Numbered from the stretch's first letter, positions 38,866-51,537 are shown. The stretch: 64,000 nucleotides of DNA from Trochalopteron elliotii (GCA_024734555.1 JANPWX010000126.1:1926433-1990432), one strand, 5' to 3'. Numbers and translations: made by a program. Notes: generated from the sequence alone by a model not told the origin.

Positions 38866-41667
38866 AAACAGCACCTTAAAGGCACAAGCTCCAAGCCATG
38901 CCTCTGCTCTGCTTTTCATGTTTCCTTTGATATTATGGCCAAGTCATAATCTTTGTGAAGCTGTGTCCCAACCTGGATGGAGGGGCTCTCCTTCAGCAAA
39001 GAAAAACATGCAGTGTTGTGACATCACAGGGGACACAGGAGGAGACAACACCAACATCTTTCAAAGATGTCCACTGCCATCATAGAAGCTACAGAGAGCA
39101 AGATCTGTCTCTTGTCACATGCTGGTAAAACCAAGCACCCACCATGCTGTGTCACTTTGCACTAATGCACCTCACTCCATAAATAATAGTTATTGGTGTA
39201 TGGGCCATAGTCAGCAGAATAAGTATCAAGCATAGAGGTTATACCACCTCCAAGTTAGTCTCTGAAGGGAGTAAAATCAAGGTATCTACTCTCATTTCAA
39301 ATGAAGTGAATAAGACAATATCATTTAAAGGAAAGGGGACACAGACAACTGTACCATGCACATTTTGGGAAACACATCAATATCAATGGTATCTTGGAAT
39401 AATATATTTAAGAGAATTATTTTAATTCTGAATGCTGTCTTGCCTCAGGACCAGTTTCTATTTGTCCCAAGACATGTTGAAACAATAAAGAACATTTTCT
39501 CACCAAGCCCCTGCAAAAAATTTTCTCTTAAGGGTTTAAAAAATTGGCAAAAAGCCTTCTGCAAGAAAAATATAAATACTCTTTATTGCAAAATCATCAG
39601 ACTCCCTCGAAATGTGCATACAGATCTTGGCAACTTTAAAAAGCTCACGTTTAAAACAAGAGCCTTTTCTGGTAAATTTTCTTTAATTTTAGAAAGAGGC
39701 AACATCAAGCAAAACTTCTCAGCACAGTACACAAACAGATGATTTCTGTAAATACACTGATGAAGCATGTGCTGTATTTGACAGGTAGGTTGTGATATGT
39801 TTGTTTAGCTGAAGGACAGTGAGCTTCTACTTGCTAATACAGGATCATCAGGTATTTTGAAGGTTTAGAAATAACCAGGACATCATAATGAACACCCAAG
39901 TGTTTGCCATTTGCCATTTGCCTTACATTAATTGACTTAATAAGTCATCTGAATAAAGGTGCATGTACACTAATCTCAGGTGAAGTGATCAAAATGAAGA
40001 GCTACTTTGCATCATGTCTGGCTGCAACTTTAAATTCTTCAAAAGAAACTGGCTGAAGTACAAGAAAAGAGGCTTACTTCTTCTGTGAACCTCTTTAAAG
40101 CAGTATCTGCCACCCAGAAGATACTGAGGGAGAAGAAACACACCCCTAGCATCCCATGTCCCAGTATTTTGGATGGAAACACTAGGTGGTAGCCTGAAAC
40201 TCATCACACTTCAGAAGGAAAAATGTGAGTTACATCAAGTTCTTTTTTAAATTACTCTTTTGCTGTAGAGAAGACCATAATGGCTGTTGAGCAATATACA
40301 GGGGCACTATGGAATAGCAAAGGGTACAAGGACTTGCTGTGGGTCTCTTGGGCAGTGTCTGCCACAGTAGCTCAAAGCTAGCCAGCAGTGGGAGGAGGAA
40401 GAAAATGAATTTCACTGTATCAAACAAAGACCCTGCAGTTATTACCATCCTGAGGCACCCCTGACACAGAGTGGGCTCACTGCAGGAAAAGAAAGAGCAG
40501 CACAGTGAACTGACTCCCTTTGCATCGTGCACTCAAAGCCTACACAGAAAACACAGACAAAGCCTTGATAGTTTGCAGGCTTCCAGAGGCACCCTGCATG
40601 CCAAGAGGAGGGGCTTCATCTATCCTATGGACAGGTACAGTGTCCACTAGGGATAGGGGTAACAGGGAAGAAAACTTGCTGAACTGAAAGCAATGAAGTC
40701 ACAGAGGAATGGCTTCCTTGTCCTTGCACCCCATGTGAGGATAAACAAAGTCTCTTCCTGCCTTTACGCACAAGTACCCCAGTGAGCCTGGGTTACTTAT
40801 TTCATCAGAAAAAGCACAACCTATGCCATGAAGATAAATGAGCTACAACTGGGGGTGTTTGTCATGTTTAAAGCACAGTGGGCAGCAGTAGACACCTACA
40901 TACTCAGTATTTCTCCTCCCTGTAAGAAAGGGGTTTCTACAACTTTTTAAGAAAAGCAGAGGAATCCTCAGCATTCCAATCCCCTTGTCATTGTTCACAG
41001 TGAATATTTGTGTAACAAATCCTGCATACCTGAAATTTCTTTACCCAGGCTGTGTGCATGCTCACACCTGACAGCAGCTCTGCTGCATTTGCAGCCATAG
41101 AGATTGCTTGGCAAACATCAGAGATAGAGCAGCAAACTCAGCTATCCTTCTGTTATAGGGAATCCAATCAATTCTAATGTAAAAATTAGTCAAGTGCTCT
41201 TCCTTTCCCTGTTCTGCTACTGATTAAAAGTTGTAACAAGCTACACAGACCTCCCACCCCTCCCCATCTAGTAAAACCATTTGTCTAATACACTGGGGGG
41301 TGTGGCATAACCATTTGCATTGTCCTTCAGCATCAATTCAAAGAAGTGTTTCAGCATATTGTTAAGGTCCTCTGAGTACAACACCAAAGCTAAGCAAATG
41401 CCCAGGGACACTGCTGACCTGGCTGTACCAGTGAATGAAGATTTTTAGCTGTCAGGCTTTGAATGAGCATCTTGCTGGTGCACCCTTGTCTCAGGGCATG
41501 GGCAGCAAAGAGAAAGCAGCACTCAGGCAAAGCAGAGCTGATGAACATAAAAAAATAGTATTAGAGCTAGAAAGGAAACACTTAAAGATTCAAATCACAG
41601 GATGAAATGTATGTAGCAAGAGACATCACAGCTAACAGGAAATGTTTTAAAGCCTTCTCAGTATCAA
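38866..41667. other. Non-coding sequence
   Basis: No supported gene. The 128-codon frame at 39356-39742 is AT-rich and Lys/Phe/Asn-rich, as expected by chance. A short tandem (TTTGCCA three times) lies near 39903-39921. Confidence 0.6.
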
Positions 41668-41731
41668 GACAATTGGACCAGATGATCCACTGAAGTCCTA
41701 TCCAAACCAAATAATTCTGTGATTCTGAGAG
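41668..41731 (+). mobile_element. CR1 LINE 3'-end fragment
   Basis: 'aattggaccagatgatccac', then 'tgaagtcctatccaaaccaa' and 'ataattctgtgattctgaga' match the end of avian CR1 (ttggactagatgatcctttgaggtcccttccaacccaaaccattctgtgattctg). The copy is severely 5' truncated, as is usual for CR1. It encodes nothing. Confidence 0.75.
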
Positions 41732-42989
41732 AGTGAGAAAACAAAGTGCTGGTGGCTTGCTCACCTTCTCTCAGGTCTGTGATCCCTGAGCTTAGAAAGA
41801 AAACTGGAGTGGAGCAGGGAACAACCAGTCCAGGGTGCTTCTAACCCTTACATCCAGCTGTCCTGCTGCCACACAGACAAGCTGATGTGGCACAAAGGCA
41901 GAGTGGAGCACAATTCAGAGGCAGAGTTGGACTCCTGGGGGCAGAAGATGATCACTTGTGCTGTGCTGCCAACCACTCCTGGGATCCCCTCCAGAGCTCT
42001 GCCTGCCCTGTGGGACTAAGAAACTGATTTCTCTGGGCAGCCCACACAATTCTCTGTGGTTTGGGGTGGTATGCCCTAGGAGAGCACACACCTGCAAATA
42101 CACACCTCCACGTGGCAAACAGAACAGGAAAGTGGATCTCCACTAGAAAGCAAAGAACCTCTTGATAATAAGCTGTGACTAAAGTGAAATTCTCTTTATG
42201 CAAAGCCATGTGATATCCAAAACCAACCCAACTGTCCTTCATTTTGATCTTTACCAGGAATTATTAGCACCCCTCCAGGAGAAAATCCACCTCCTGTATT
42301 CTGTTTCCAGCTGGCTCCAATTCACTCATGTTCTAAATGTCCCACTGGATTCTTCTAACATTTTATAAGGTGTCAGCTTAAATTCCTGTAATCCATGGCC
42401 CCAGCTAGGGCTATTAGCATACGGTATGAAAAACAATATTTGGGAACAGGAGAGCCAAACTGTGAAAGTGCAGTCTCTAAATATGGCTGCAGCTTCAGAA
42501 AGCAGTTTGCAAATGTCCAGAGATTGGGCTGCTCTCATGTAAACCAGGTCACTTAGACTCCAAATCTCCTGATCTGATCACATGTGTTGGAGCTTGAAAG
42601 AAGCAGGGAGAAGAGGAATATGTGAAGCTACAAAAAGCCTCCATTTGCAACACTGCCAGTGTACATTTATCTTGAATATATCTCCAACAGGAGAAAATCA
42701 AGATATACTCTCCTGTGTCTGCTTGGCTCAGGACATAATAAAAAGTGGCAAAATTTCTCTCTGTTAATACAGACTATTAGCTTTTTTTGTCCCAAGAAAA
42801 TGAAGGACTCCCTGCTATGTAAATGCTTGTTTGTAATAGCAATTGGTCAGCTAAAAGATGGGGGACTGATTGACAAATTATTTTGTGAGATCTGATGCCT
42901 TCTTTTCTGTTGGGTGCACCTGAGGGCCAGCTGGCTGGTACCTTAACTCTCCCCTACCTAAGCATCTTGACAAATGGGGTTTTAAACAG
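41732..42989. other. Non-coding sequence between two CR1 copies
   Basis: No gene or repeat is recognised. The open frames on both strands near 41915-42242 lack domains. Confidence 0.6.
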
Positions 42990-43300
42990 CTCTAGTCCCT
43001 TTGGAGGGGGATTTTCTACAAGAGCATGCAGTGATAGGACAAGAGGGCATGGCTCTAAACTGAGAGGGCATGTGTAGATTAGATATTAGAAAGAAATTCT
43101 TCCCCAAGAGCGTGATGAGGCGCTGGCACAGGCTGCCCAGGAAGCTGTGGCTGGTCCATCCCTGGAAGTGGTCAGAGTTAGGTGGGATGGGTCTTGGAGC
43201 AACCTGGTGTAGTGAAAGGTGTCCCTGCCCATGGCAGAGGGTTAGAACAAGATGGTCTTTCAGGCCCAGTCCAACCCAAACCTTTCCATGACTCTGTGAT
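42990..43300 (+). mobile_element. CR1 LINE 3' untranslated/3'-end fragment
   Basis: About 310 bases match the CR1 3' region in order. First comes 'ggattttctacaagagcatg' with 'cagtgataggacaagagggc', then 'gattagatattagaaagaaa'. Next are 'ggcacaggctgcccaggaag', 'ccatccctggaagtggtcag' and 'gtgtccctgcccatggcaga'. Last come 'ccagtccaacccaaaccttt' and the tail 'ccatgactctgtgat'. It is a 5'-truncated insertion lacking the reverse transcriptase region. Its tail is of the short repeated type (ATTCTGTG-like) typical of CR1, with no poly-A. Divergence is moderate, so it is younger than the MIR fragments in this window. Confidence 0.93.
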
Positions 43301-45409
43301 CATAAATTAGGAAACCTTGTCTCAATTAATGTCTCTCCAAATTGGAGGGGAGTGAGAATAGGGAGGAAGTTTAAGTCTTGGGGAAGATCCAGGTATTACA
43401 CATTGAGTGTAATACAACAGAGTGAGAACTAGATGAAGCTAATAATGAAGTAATCATTAATAACAAATCTGTCATACCCTAACAACCTATCATCTCCTAG
43501 CAGCCTCAGTTTACAATGCTGTATGTACAAGCCCCTTCCACATGTCAGATTTTGATTTCTTCTCTCAGTCATGTTCAAATACAGTGGCCCCTGAAATTAC
43601 CTCATCCCAAAGGAAACCTTAACTTTAAAGTGCAAGCCATGAATATCTCCATGGCCACAATGATTCTCAGCAGCATTTGACATTACAGCCAAGGTCATTT
43701 ATTCACCAGCTAGTGAGGGATCGTTAGTGACCTATCAGTGCAAGTCTATTACAAACCTGTAGGTCTTAAATGAGCTAACAGCACATACCGTCTCCAGCCT
43801 TTTAGGGTAAGTGTGAAGATGCCTCTTAGATCAGATCCTCAAGATAGCCTGGGGATACTGATGCATTCAGGTTTGAAATTCATGCCAAAACAACCCCAAA
43901 TAAAAATGCTGTGAAAAGAATCCAGTGTCAGAATGTCTAGTTGGGAAATGAGAGTGCCAAAACCACTTATGTTGCTGGGAACACAGCTTTTAGAAACTGC
44001 AGACCTATTTAAGGGGTGTATGTGGGACACTGTACAGAACCACTCTTATTACCAAACAGTAGAGAACTAATAAATGTTTCAAGTAGAATGAACTTAAGCT
44101 TATCTCCATTTTTTGTTGTTGTTGGGAGTAACATGATACAGTGATCTTTATTGATACATAATCCCACAGTATCCTGGATTGCACCTTTATACTCTTGTGT
44201 ATGGTTATTGATGAGCAGTATTGTATGTGCAGTTCTTCCCATTTCGGTGCAAAATCTGCACTTGCTATATTTGGAAGCTGAATAGAAAGCCAGTTGGCAT
44301 CTCCCCTCCTTGCCCTCACAGGATGCCCCTTTATAGCCCAGCAATCACCAAGCACTAGGTGATACCTTTAACCAGTCACTCATCTTGACTCAAGTGTTTG
44401 TAAAGGTTCCCATTAGCCCATTTTCCTCTGGTTCACACCACCAGTATGTGAGCTCCTATTAAACTGAACCAAGGAGACATTCAAACATGACAGATCATCT
44501 CAGGATACTTTATATTTAGAAATCAGCCTCAGGCTACAACAGTTCCTGAGATTCCTACCTCCCTTCCCAAGTCTATAATGTGTACCCTATGAACCACTTT
44601 AATTTCAAATTAGCACTGTATAGTCCCCAAAATCCACAGAGAAGAATGAGGCTTCCACCGAGCCAAAAACCCCAGAAATGTCAGGAAAACATGGCCCTAA
44701 ACATATGTAAAATCCAATCAGAGTCGTTGTGGTCACTGAAAAGTAGTTCTCACACGTTTTATAATTAGTTGTTTGCTTTTATTTAGCAAAGTACTTTTCT
44801 CACACACTGCCTTCAAGGTTACCCTACTCCGGTCTAACGTGAGCTGGCAAAAGATAAACACGAGCTGCCTACAAGATAAATCTAGAGAGGAACACAGTCC
44901 ATAGTAAAATCCCCCACTGCATCTGTTCCCTTCACATGAACAACTGCTGCAATCTGGTATTTCTGTTCCAAGATATTTATGTGTTTCATACAGCAGTGGG
45001 AAGCGATTAGGGAAAGCAGCCCCGACGCTGCAAAGTGCTCACCAGCTGAACCGTGCTTGTGTGGGACGATCAGCTGTCAGTCTGAATCCACATGGATTTT
45101 GTTACCTGTTGCCCCTGTGCAACACAGTAATCAATATTAAGGGATTACACTCTAAGAACATGAGTGGGGTTCAGTTTTCTCTAAGTGACCCAAGCACATG
45201 CTCAACGTGTTTGGATGAGGAGATCAAGTGAAAGATCCATTAGACAATAAAGCAGCACAAGCCCACGTTCCTGTGGGCTGAAATCAAGGGCACATTTTCA
45301 AGCACTGAGTAGGCTAAAGAAACTTGATGCCATCTGAAACACCCCTCATCCAGTGTGTGCTGGCTGGATAGAAAATTCTGATTATCTTCTTATCCTGCTT
45401 GGTTCCTTG
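43301..45409. other. Non-coding sequence
   Basis: No supported gene. A minus-strand AATAAA lies at 44778-44783, about 630 bases beyond the stop of the minus-strand frame at 45410-45625. It could serve that frame as a poly-A signal. Two overlapping minus frames at 44005-44355 are random-looking. Confidence 0.55.
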
Positions 45410-45625
45410 CTAGGCTTTTGTGGCCTCAATAATAAAACAGCAAAGTAACATCCCAGTCAGAAAAACTAAAGTGCCAGCCCACGTTTTCTTTATGAAGTGC
45501 TTCATGGATTTGCCTCCAGTAGCTTTTTCATCCAAGCTAAGGATATTCACGGGGAGAGGCGTAGCGAAACAAATCTGTGTCTGGAAAAGTTCATATGCTC
45601 CGTACTTGTTGTAACCTGAAGCCAT
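45410..45625 (-). CDS. Candidate 71-residue single-pass membrane microprotein
   Basis: An intact frame runs from ATG at 45623-45625 to a TAG at 45410-45412. The start sits in a good context (AGGCAATGG), and an in-frame TGA lies five codons upstream, so this ATG is the only possible start in an unspliced transcript. Residues 1-15 are Tyr-rich (Tyr 5, 8 and 11). Residues 39-47 are basic. Residues 50-66 form one hydrophobic helix, followed by a short tail (EATKA). The positive-inside rule would put the N terminus in the cytosol. CpGs fall mostly at codon ends (TAC-GGA, TTC-GCT, CCC-GTG), in DNA otherwise poor in CpG, which suggests conservation. I do not recognise the family. The antisense frame (45420-45614) is also open. 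An 18-base T run lies at 45647-45664, upstream of the start. It may be a genuine small protein, part of a longer spliced gene, or chance. Confidence 0.35.
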   Translation of the reverse strand: MASGYNKYGAYELFQTQICFATPLPVNILSLDEKATGGKSMKHFIKKTWAGTLVFLTGMLLCCFIIEATKA

Positions 45626-45646
45626 TGCCTTCTTTTTTCACTCTCC

Positions 45647-45664
45647 TTTTTTTTTTTTTTTTTT
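45647..45664. repeat. 18-base poly-T tract
   Basis: Uninterrupted run of T on the plus strand, just 5' (on the minus strand) of the microprotein frame. No retrotransposon body is recognised beside it. Confidence 0.95.
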
Positions 45665-47645
45665 AATTACTGGTACATATTTGAGACCTGAGCCAAAATG
45701 ATATAAGAAGGAATCCTGCTGTGGGTTTGCTGATTACTTGAATGGGTCCTTTGACGGCAATAAACGTGTGCTGATAGCAGAGTATAAGACAATTTCAAAT
45801 CAGGCCATAAAGCAGGAAAAACAGATGACTGCTGAAAACAAAAATCCTAATGTGAGTGCATGTGGTGGTCTACCACTGCAGTATAACCCCAGGTGCTCTG
45901 GGAACTCCTTCTTGTCGAGGAAACTGCAGTGCTCTAAAAACTTTCATGAGCTAAACACTGCAACACCCCAAGGAAACAGGGAGATATCCTTCACTCTGCA
46001 ATCTGGCAGAGAGCTGATGTCTGTTCCCACCCCTGTGGAGCTGGGGACTCTGATCCCAGCAGGACAACATGGTGCTCAGCCAGGAAGCTATTGACAGCAC
46101 TGGGACTAAACCTGCAAATCCCAGCCTCTTCCCTAACCAGGAACACAGTCCTTCCTCCAAGACGAAGGAAGAAAATAGACAAAGTTAGGGTTTTAGGCTT
46201 ATCTGATGACAGATGCAGTGCTGACTTTCCACATTAGACAGTGATAATAAGGACTTAATAATTTCTCTACTGAATGCATAAAAAGATGAATAATGCATTT
46301 CTTTTAGTAAATGTTTAAAGCATAGTCACATGGTGTCATACCTGAGTACTCAATTTTATGATTTTTTCTCCAAACCCATGACATTATTATTAATTTATCA
46401 TAACTTGTTGGGTTGTTGTTTCTTTTAAATTTGCCTCCTATTTCTGAGACTTCCATCTTGTTTTCCAGCTATTAATTTTTTCCTATGACGAGGAGGTTAG
46501 AAACTGCCTTGGTTTTCAAAGGCTGAGATTCCCCACTAATTACATGCATGGCTCTAGGAAATACACCAAATATCACATAACTTGGCATTCTTACCATGTT
46601 TCATGTCCAAAGCACTTAGTAAAACCCAGTTAATGGGTCCTGCTAGCACTGCTGTATTTGGAGTTAGTGCAAAATGATTGCTCTGAGCAGGACTTGGGAC
46701 CCTGGCAAGGCTCTTTGGAGGATCAAGCCCTAAGCAAGATTTCTCAGGGTCATTGGAGGACTCATAACTGGGATTACAGTTTTGGAATCCTCCTGTCCCA
46801 AAAGCACACTTCTCTTATTAAAGATTTTAGCACTCAGAGCCTCATCCACTCCTAGGTAAACTTTGCTTAGTTTGTTACTGACATACACCTCTAGCCAATC
46901 TCACGCTAATAAAGCAGTATACAACATCAATAAAAACAATGCACAAAAATGGTTTTTAAATTGAAATACCACACATCTCTGTAAGATCTGGGAAGTAACA
47001 AAGCACAACATGGCAGCTCTTGTTTCCACACCTGCCTTTCTTTCCCATCCACTCACCCACAATTTTAACAGAAGTGTTTATCTGAAGAAAGAAAAATTAA
47101 AAGCTACTAGGTAAGAGATGCACCCGGGGGATTCAGAGGGCCCTGATCTAGGAACAGGGAAGGTCTCATTACACCTGGAGTGCCCTTTTTCCTTTCACTG
47201 CTAAATCCCACTCTTGGGCATCCCTTCTGGAAGGCTTTCTGAGGTTGGTAGTGTTTGCACTGCTTTGAAATGCAAGTCTCCCTGCTTTGTTTGTTTTTGA
47301 AATGGTTTGAAAGGGAGGAGCAGACGTCCTTGGCTACTAAAGCTGAGCTTTCCCAAAACACAAGCTGCTGCTCTTTGTTTGCTTCTCGTTAATTAGCTGT
47401 GTGTCTAATTAGTGACAGGTTCCCTTTGGCTTTCCTGAAACCAAAGCCGCTCCATGTCAGTAGAGGTCCATCAGGGAACTTGTCAGTGACCGAATGGTTT
47501 CCAGCTGCTCTGGGGCTCTCCTCAGGAGCACGGAGCACACACACTGCCACTCACCCCGAGGGACTGCTGAGAGCCCTGACAAAGGAGATACCAGTCCCTT
47601 TATCTGCACTGAACCCCTGATTTCAGGCAGGTCCAATCTGTAATA
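45665..47645. other. Non-coding sequence
   Basis: Nothing recognised. A frame at 45738-46094 (plus, 118 codons) has no domain. A few CpGs persist up to about 45770, next to the microprotein candidate. Confidence 0.55.
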
Positions 47646-47692
47646 TCCTAATGCACATCACATCCTAATTCACATCCCATTCTAATTCACCA
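47646..47692. repeat. Three-copy tandem repeat, period 17
   Basis: TCCTAATGCACATCACA, TCCTAATTCACATCCCA and a partial TTCTAATTCACCA are adjacent diverged copies of one 17-base unit. Confidence 0.85.
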
Positions 47693-48876
47693 TGGAGTCA
47701 GTTTCACAGCAGGATAGGAAACAGGGGCTCATTTTCTAACCCTCTATTCTAATCCACTTTCCCTTCCCAGTGTTTTGCTCTGACACTTTGGTCAAGATTC
47801 ACCTCAGTTACTGCAGTCCAATAACATTAAGTTCACCCAAGGGTGAAAACTACTTTTCAGCTGCACCGTGCATCACTCAGCTTTCAGGGCACTCACCATA
47901 GGATACTGTTATTGCAGTTTGTTTATTTAAACTGAGGTAAGCTTGGCCTATTACCAGCTTTAAGTTCACCTTTTTGGGGACTCATTGAAAAATCCCTTCA
48001 GCTGTACATGCTGGTGTGAGAAAGAGGGAAGACACAGACCTGCACCATCCCAGGGGACCACTGAGACTGTTTCTCCCCCACGAACACACTTCCTGCTCTT
48101 CTCTGCTCACTTCCCCCCTACGGGTTTCCATCAGCAGATCCCTAAAGAGAGAGGAGTTTATTTAATTCCCTACTGATGTCAGATCCTGTTGGTGCCAGAA
48201 TGATTGATGGGCAAGCACCATGACTGACGGGAAGATGCGCTTTCAATTAGCACTGTGTGGGCCCCTTCCCTCTCCTGCTCTCTCTCCCCAAAGTCCCTCT
48301 GGGGCTGTGCCCTCATTGCAGGGTTTCTCTTTGTACCAGAACTCTGTATTCCCTACCCTCTCTTGTATCAGCACCACCATGTTACAAAAACATGGCTTAT
48401 TTTCAACTGAGCATGGAATTGTCTTGGACATTAAACAACCCCCAAACCCATCAACCCCAGGACACCAGAGAAGACATTTCTCCCAAAAGCCACAAGGTTC
48501 ATAGCATTTTATTCAAAACCTCTTTGAAACCCAAGGTCTGTGATACGTGGCAGAAGACAGCTCCAGGGAGTCATGGAGCCAGGAGAAAAAGCATAATCTT
48601 TACATGGGCTTGACTCCTATTTTACAATAACCACTCTAAGAATGGACTACATACAAAAACTCCTATGAAACACTATCAATGCAAGGGAGATGAGAATTCA
48701 TCCTATTTGATTTCTTGTTTCTGCAGAACTTGTAATATCTTAGCTCTTGCTCTCATTCTTGGTTAACAAATCCAACCCCTGGCACAGCCACTTGTGCAAA
48801 TACGATGGCATAAGAACATCAAAAGAGCATTTTCATTTCACTTTTTCAAAGGTGATTTATTTGTGTTTCTTTCCAG
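47693..48876. other. Non-coding sequence
   Basis: No supported gene. Overlapping frames at 48220-48613 are Pro/Ser-rich translations of a pyrimidine-rich stretch and show no domain. Confidence 0.6.
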
Positions 48877-48983
48877 GTTGCACTAGAAATAATAGAGTTT
48901 CCTGGAAATATTTTCCTGCACCAAGATTTTCCATGAAGAACAAACAGTACAATCTAAACATTGACTGCAGCCCAGAAGACTGA
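48877..48983 (+). CDS. Weak candidate terminal exon, unrecognised
   Basis: A good acceptor (tttgtgtttctttccag, ending 48876) is followed by a 35-codon open stretch ending in TGA 48981-48983. The predicted piece is basic and aromatic (it includes WKYFPAPRF) and then acidic at the end (CSPED). No partner exon or known family is identified. Acceptor-like words followed by short open frames are common by chance, so this is a low-confidence call. Confidence 0.15.
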
Positions 48984-51189
48984 AACCATTTTCCTGTGTT
49001 GGAGTTTTAGCAATAGCCAGATGTTGATGAACAGCAGGTGCCAACAGAAAACATCAGCTCAGAGCTCACATGCTCTTCACCAGCCACATCCAAAGCATGC
49101 AGCAAGGTTATTATTTCACTTCCCACAGTAAAGGTGATCTAGTCAGTAATGATGGTGTGAAGATGAGAGAAATCAGGGCACTAATAAAGAACTACACTAT
49201 TCTGGGACAATTGACTCCAGAAACAAAAGCTTCAGGCTAAGAGTTGAAGTGAAATGTAGAGAGATTTTGCTGGTGATGTACTGGAGATATGAACATCTAA
49301 GACCTCCTCTACTGCTCAAATAAAGCTGTTCTGAGGAACCCATATGACATTAAATCATGGCCAGATGAACTTATCTTAAATCTAAATCCCCTGTAATTGG
49401 TTCTATGTGCCCCATCCCTCCACCTGCAAACAGGGTTTGATCATTTCCAGTAAATCTATCCAGACCACATTACAAAGCTCATTACCTCCAACCCACTGGC
49501 TCTAGATATTTCCAGAAGCACTGTTGTCTTCTGGAGTTTACAAAGCATCTTGAATTCAATTCTGGAAACACACATCTAGAGCTTGCCTAGAATTTCTATG
49601 TATTCAACAAATTTGAGACAAACACTTCTGTACTGGCTGGTACAAAGATTCCTTATTTACACAAACTAAACAGTGTACTAGCAATTAAGTACAGTTACAA
49701 AATCATCTATCATTTCCAGCAATGAACCAAATCTTCCTTGTTTTAGACAGGCAACATAATTCAAAGTCAGTAACATTATGCTCATACTGTTTGAGGAAAA
49801 ACACTCCAGAACACTGGAAAGAAATAGCTTCTAATAGAGATCCTTTCCCACATTTCCACAAGGAAAATGAAACCCCAAAGTATGTCTCTACTGCAGCCTT
49901 CCAGCTTCTGTTGCTTTTCTAGTTCTTGTCAAAAAAATGCCACAGTCCACAGAAATGCATGAAAAAGAAATCAAGCACCTGACATACTTGGTTTAGGATT
50001 TAAGTGACGTGCATAAGCAGATGTGTGAGACTTTCCTGTCTCACAACAACTAGGAAAACATCAGGGGGAATTAAAATGGGACAGAAAACCATGAAGGAAC
50101 AAAAGCTGAGATATCAGTCAGCCAAACCCCAACTTCAGTTACAGCATGTGAACCTGGAATAAGTCTGCTAAAATCAGTGGTGTTCTTCCAGACTTACATA
50201 CATGAAACAGAGATTAGGAGGTAGTTCTGACAAAAAATCAGAAGATGTGCAGTATCATCACTAGTTTCACTGCAGCTGGTGTACTGCAACACAGGCCTCT
50301 GATAGGGGGATGCTATATACAGTTGAAGCCTGACAGTCAGAACTGGTTTGGACTCCAAAGGTTGAACTGCTTCTTATGGGTTGCACACTGAGGGATGGCA
50401 GGCTTGTCTACACACTGCCTGCTAAGCAGTCTGAAATGAAAAGGGAATCTGGCTTCACTCTCCACTGTTCATCTGTTGGGAAAAGAATTTCCAGGAAAAA
50501 AAGGAAATTTTTTTTTCTTCACTTTGTATCAATTTCCCCTGCAATTACATATGGCTTAAATCTAGTGCAAAGGAGGGATCTGGGAACAAGGAAATAGGGT
50601 TGCCTTTGGAGAAGCAACTTAACTGTGTGCAGTGTGGAGCCAGATCCTACATTAAAAAGTCCACACTACAAGGAGTTCAGCAGACCATGAGGGAAATAAG
50701 AATTTGAGTTCTAACAAAAACAAGGAAAAAGGAATGTCTTTTTAGATACGCCATGCTTCCAAAATCAGGGCAAGAAGCCTATAAAGAATGTCATTAGTGC
50801 CAGCCACTGCAGCATGTCTGGCTTCAAAGCTGCCCTTGCAACACTACACGTGTTTTTTCATCTGTGTCAAAAGAAAAGAGCAGTAAACAGTTCTAGCAGA
50901 GCTATGTTTTGATCAGATTTGGGATAGAGTTAGAAAAAGCCAAGTGCAGGCTAAGTAGGGAGCACTCACAGAGTCAGTACTAACTCCTAAGTAGCTTGTC
51001 TCTTGATCTAATAGAAATTCACACGGGGAAATACTGCATCCTGATCCAGAGATGTGTTCCCTGTGAAACACCTCCGAGGTCACCTATAACATGAAGGAAA
51101 CGAAAGGCAGAAAGATCTGCTCCAGCCACTGACCCTGCCAACAGTATTTGTTTCAGCCACCGCAGCAGAGATGAGCGGGGCACAGTTCT
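48984..51189. other. Non-coding sequence
   Basis: No gene, young repeat or CpG cluster is visible. Frames are short. Confidence 0.6.
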
Positions 51190-51537
51190 GTTTGTGTGTA
51201 CGAGCCCCGTGGGCGGGAAATAGGATTCAGAGAATCCTTTTGTGAAGCAGCCCCTTGGCCCATTCCCCCAGTCTGGGTGGATGTTCCGGCTGGGGACATT
51301 TCTATCCAAATGTCGGAGAGATCTGCCGCAGAGCAGGACGCCCCTTTTCCTCGCCCGCGGGCCGGCGGAAGCGGCAGAGCGAGAGCATCCCAAGGACCGT
51401 CTCCAGGTTACTGGTGCCCTCTGCCGACCAGCGGGAGGAGGAAGAGCCCGATGGGATTAGCGAGCGCGGAAAGATCCCGGGCCTCCGTCAGTCTGCGCGG
51501 AAGGGCCTGAAACACAACGTACAGACCATACTTTTGG
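51190..51537 (+). promoter_or_regulatory. CpG island with a possible first exon
   Basis: Roughly 26 CpGs fall in about 340 bases, with the densest part at 51355-51385 ('cccgcgggccggcggaagcg'). This is by far the most CpG-rich stretch in the window. It carries an E2F-type site near its left edge and ends at a strong plus-strand splice donor (TTTTGG|GTAAGA, last exon base 51537). The arrangement suggests a TATA-less promoter and first exon transcribed rightward. The only ATG with a good context before the donor (51452) opens an 18-codon frame, so the exon would be mostly 5' untranslated. A minus-strand direction is not excluded, because a 124-codon minus frame (51019-51393) is open here. Confidence 0.5.
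51211..51220. promoter_or_regulatory. E2F-type binding site
   Basis: GGGCGGGAAA is the reverse complement of TTTCCCGCCC, the classic E2F consensus. It lies at the edge of the CpG island. The match is exact. Use in the cell is inferred only from the match and its position. Confidence 0.4.

Noticed and set aside
40649..40666. TAGGGATAGGGGTAACAG, resembling a homing endonuclease (I-SceI) site
   Set aside because: It differs at several bases from that site, and such a site has no expected role in this genome.
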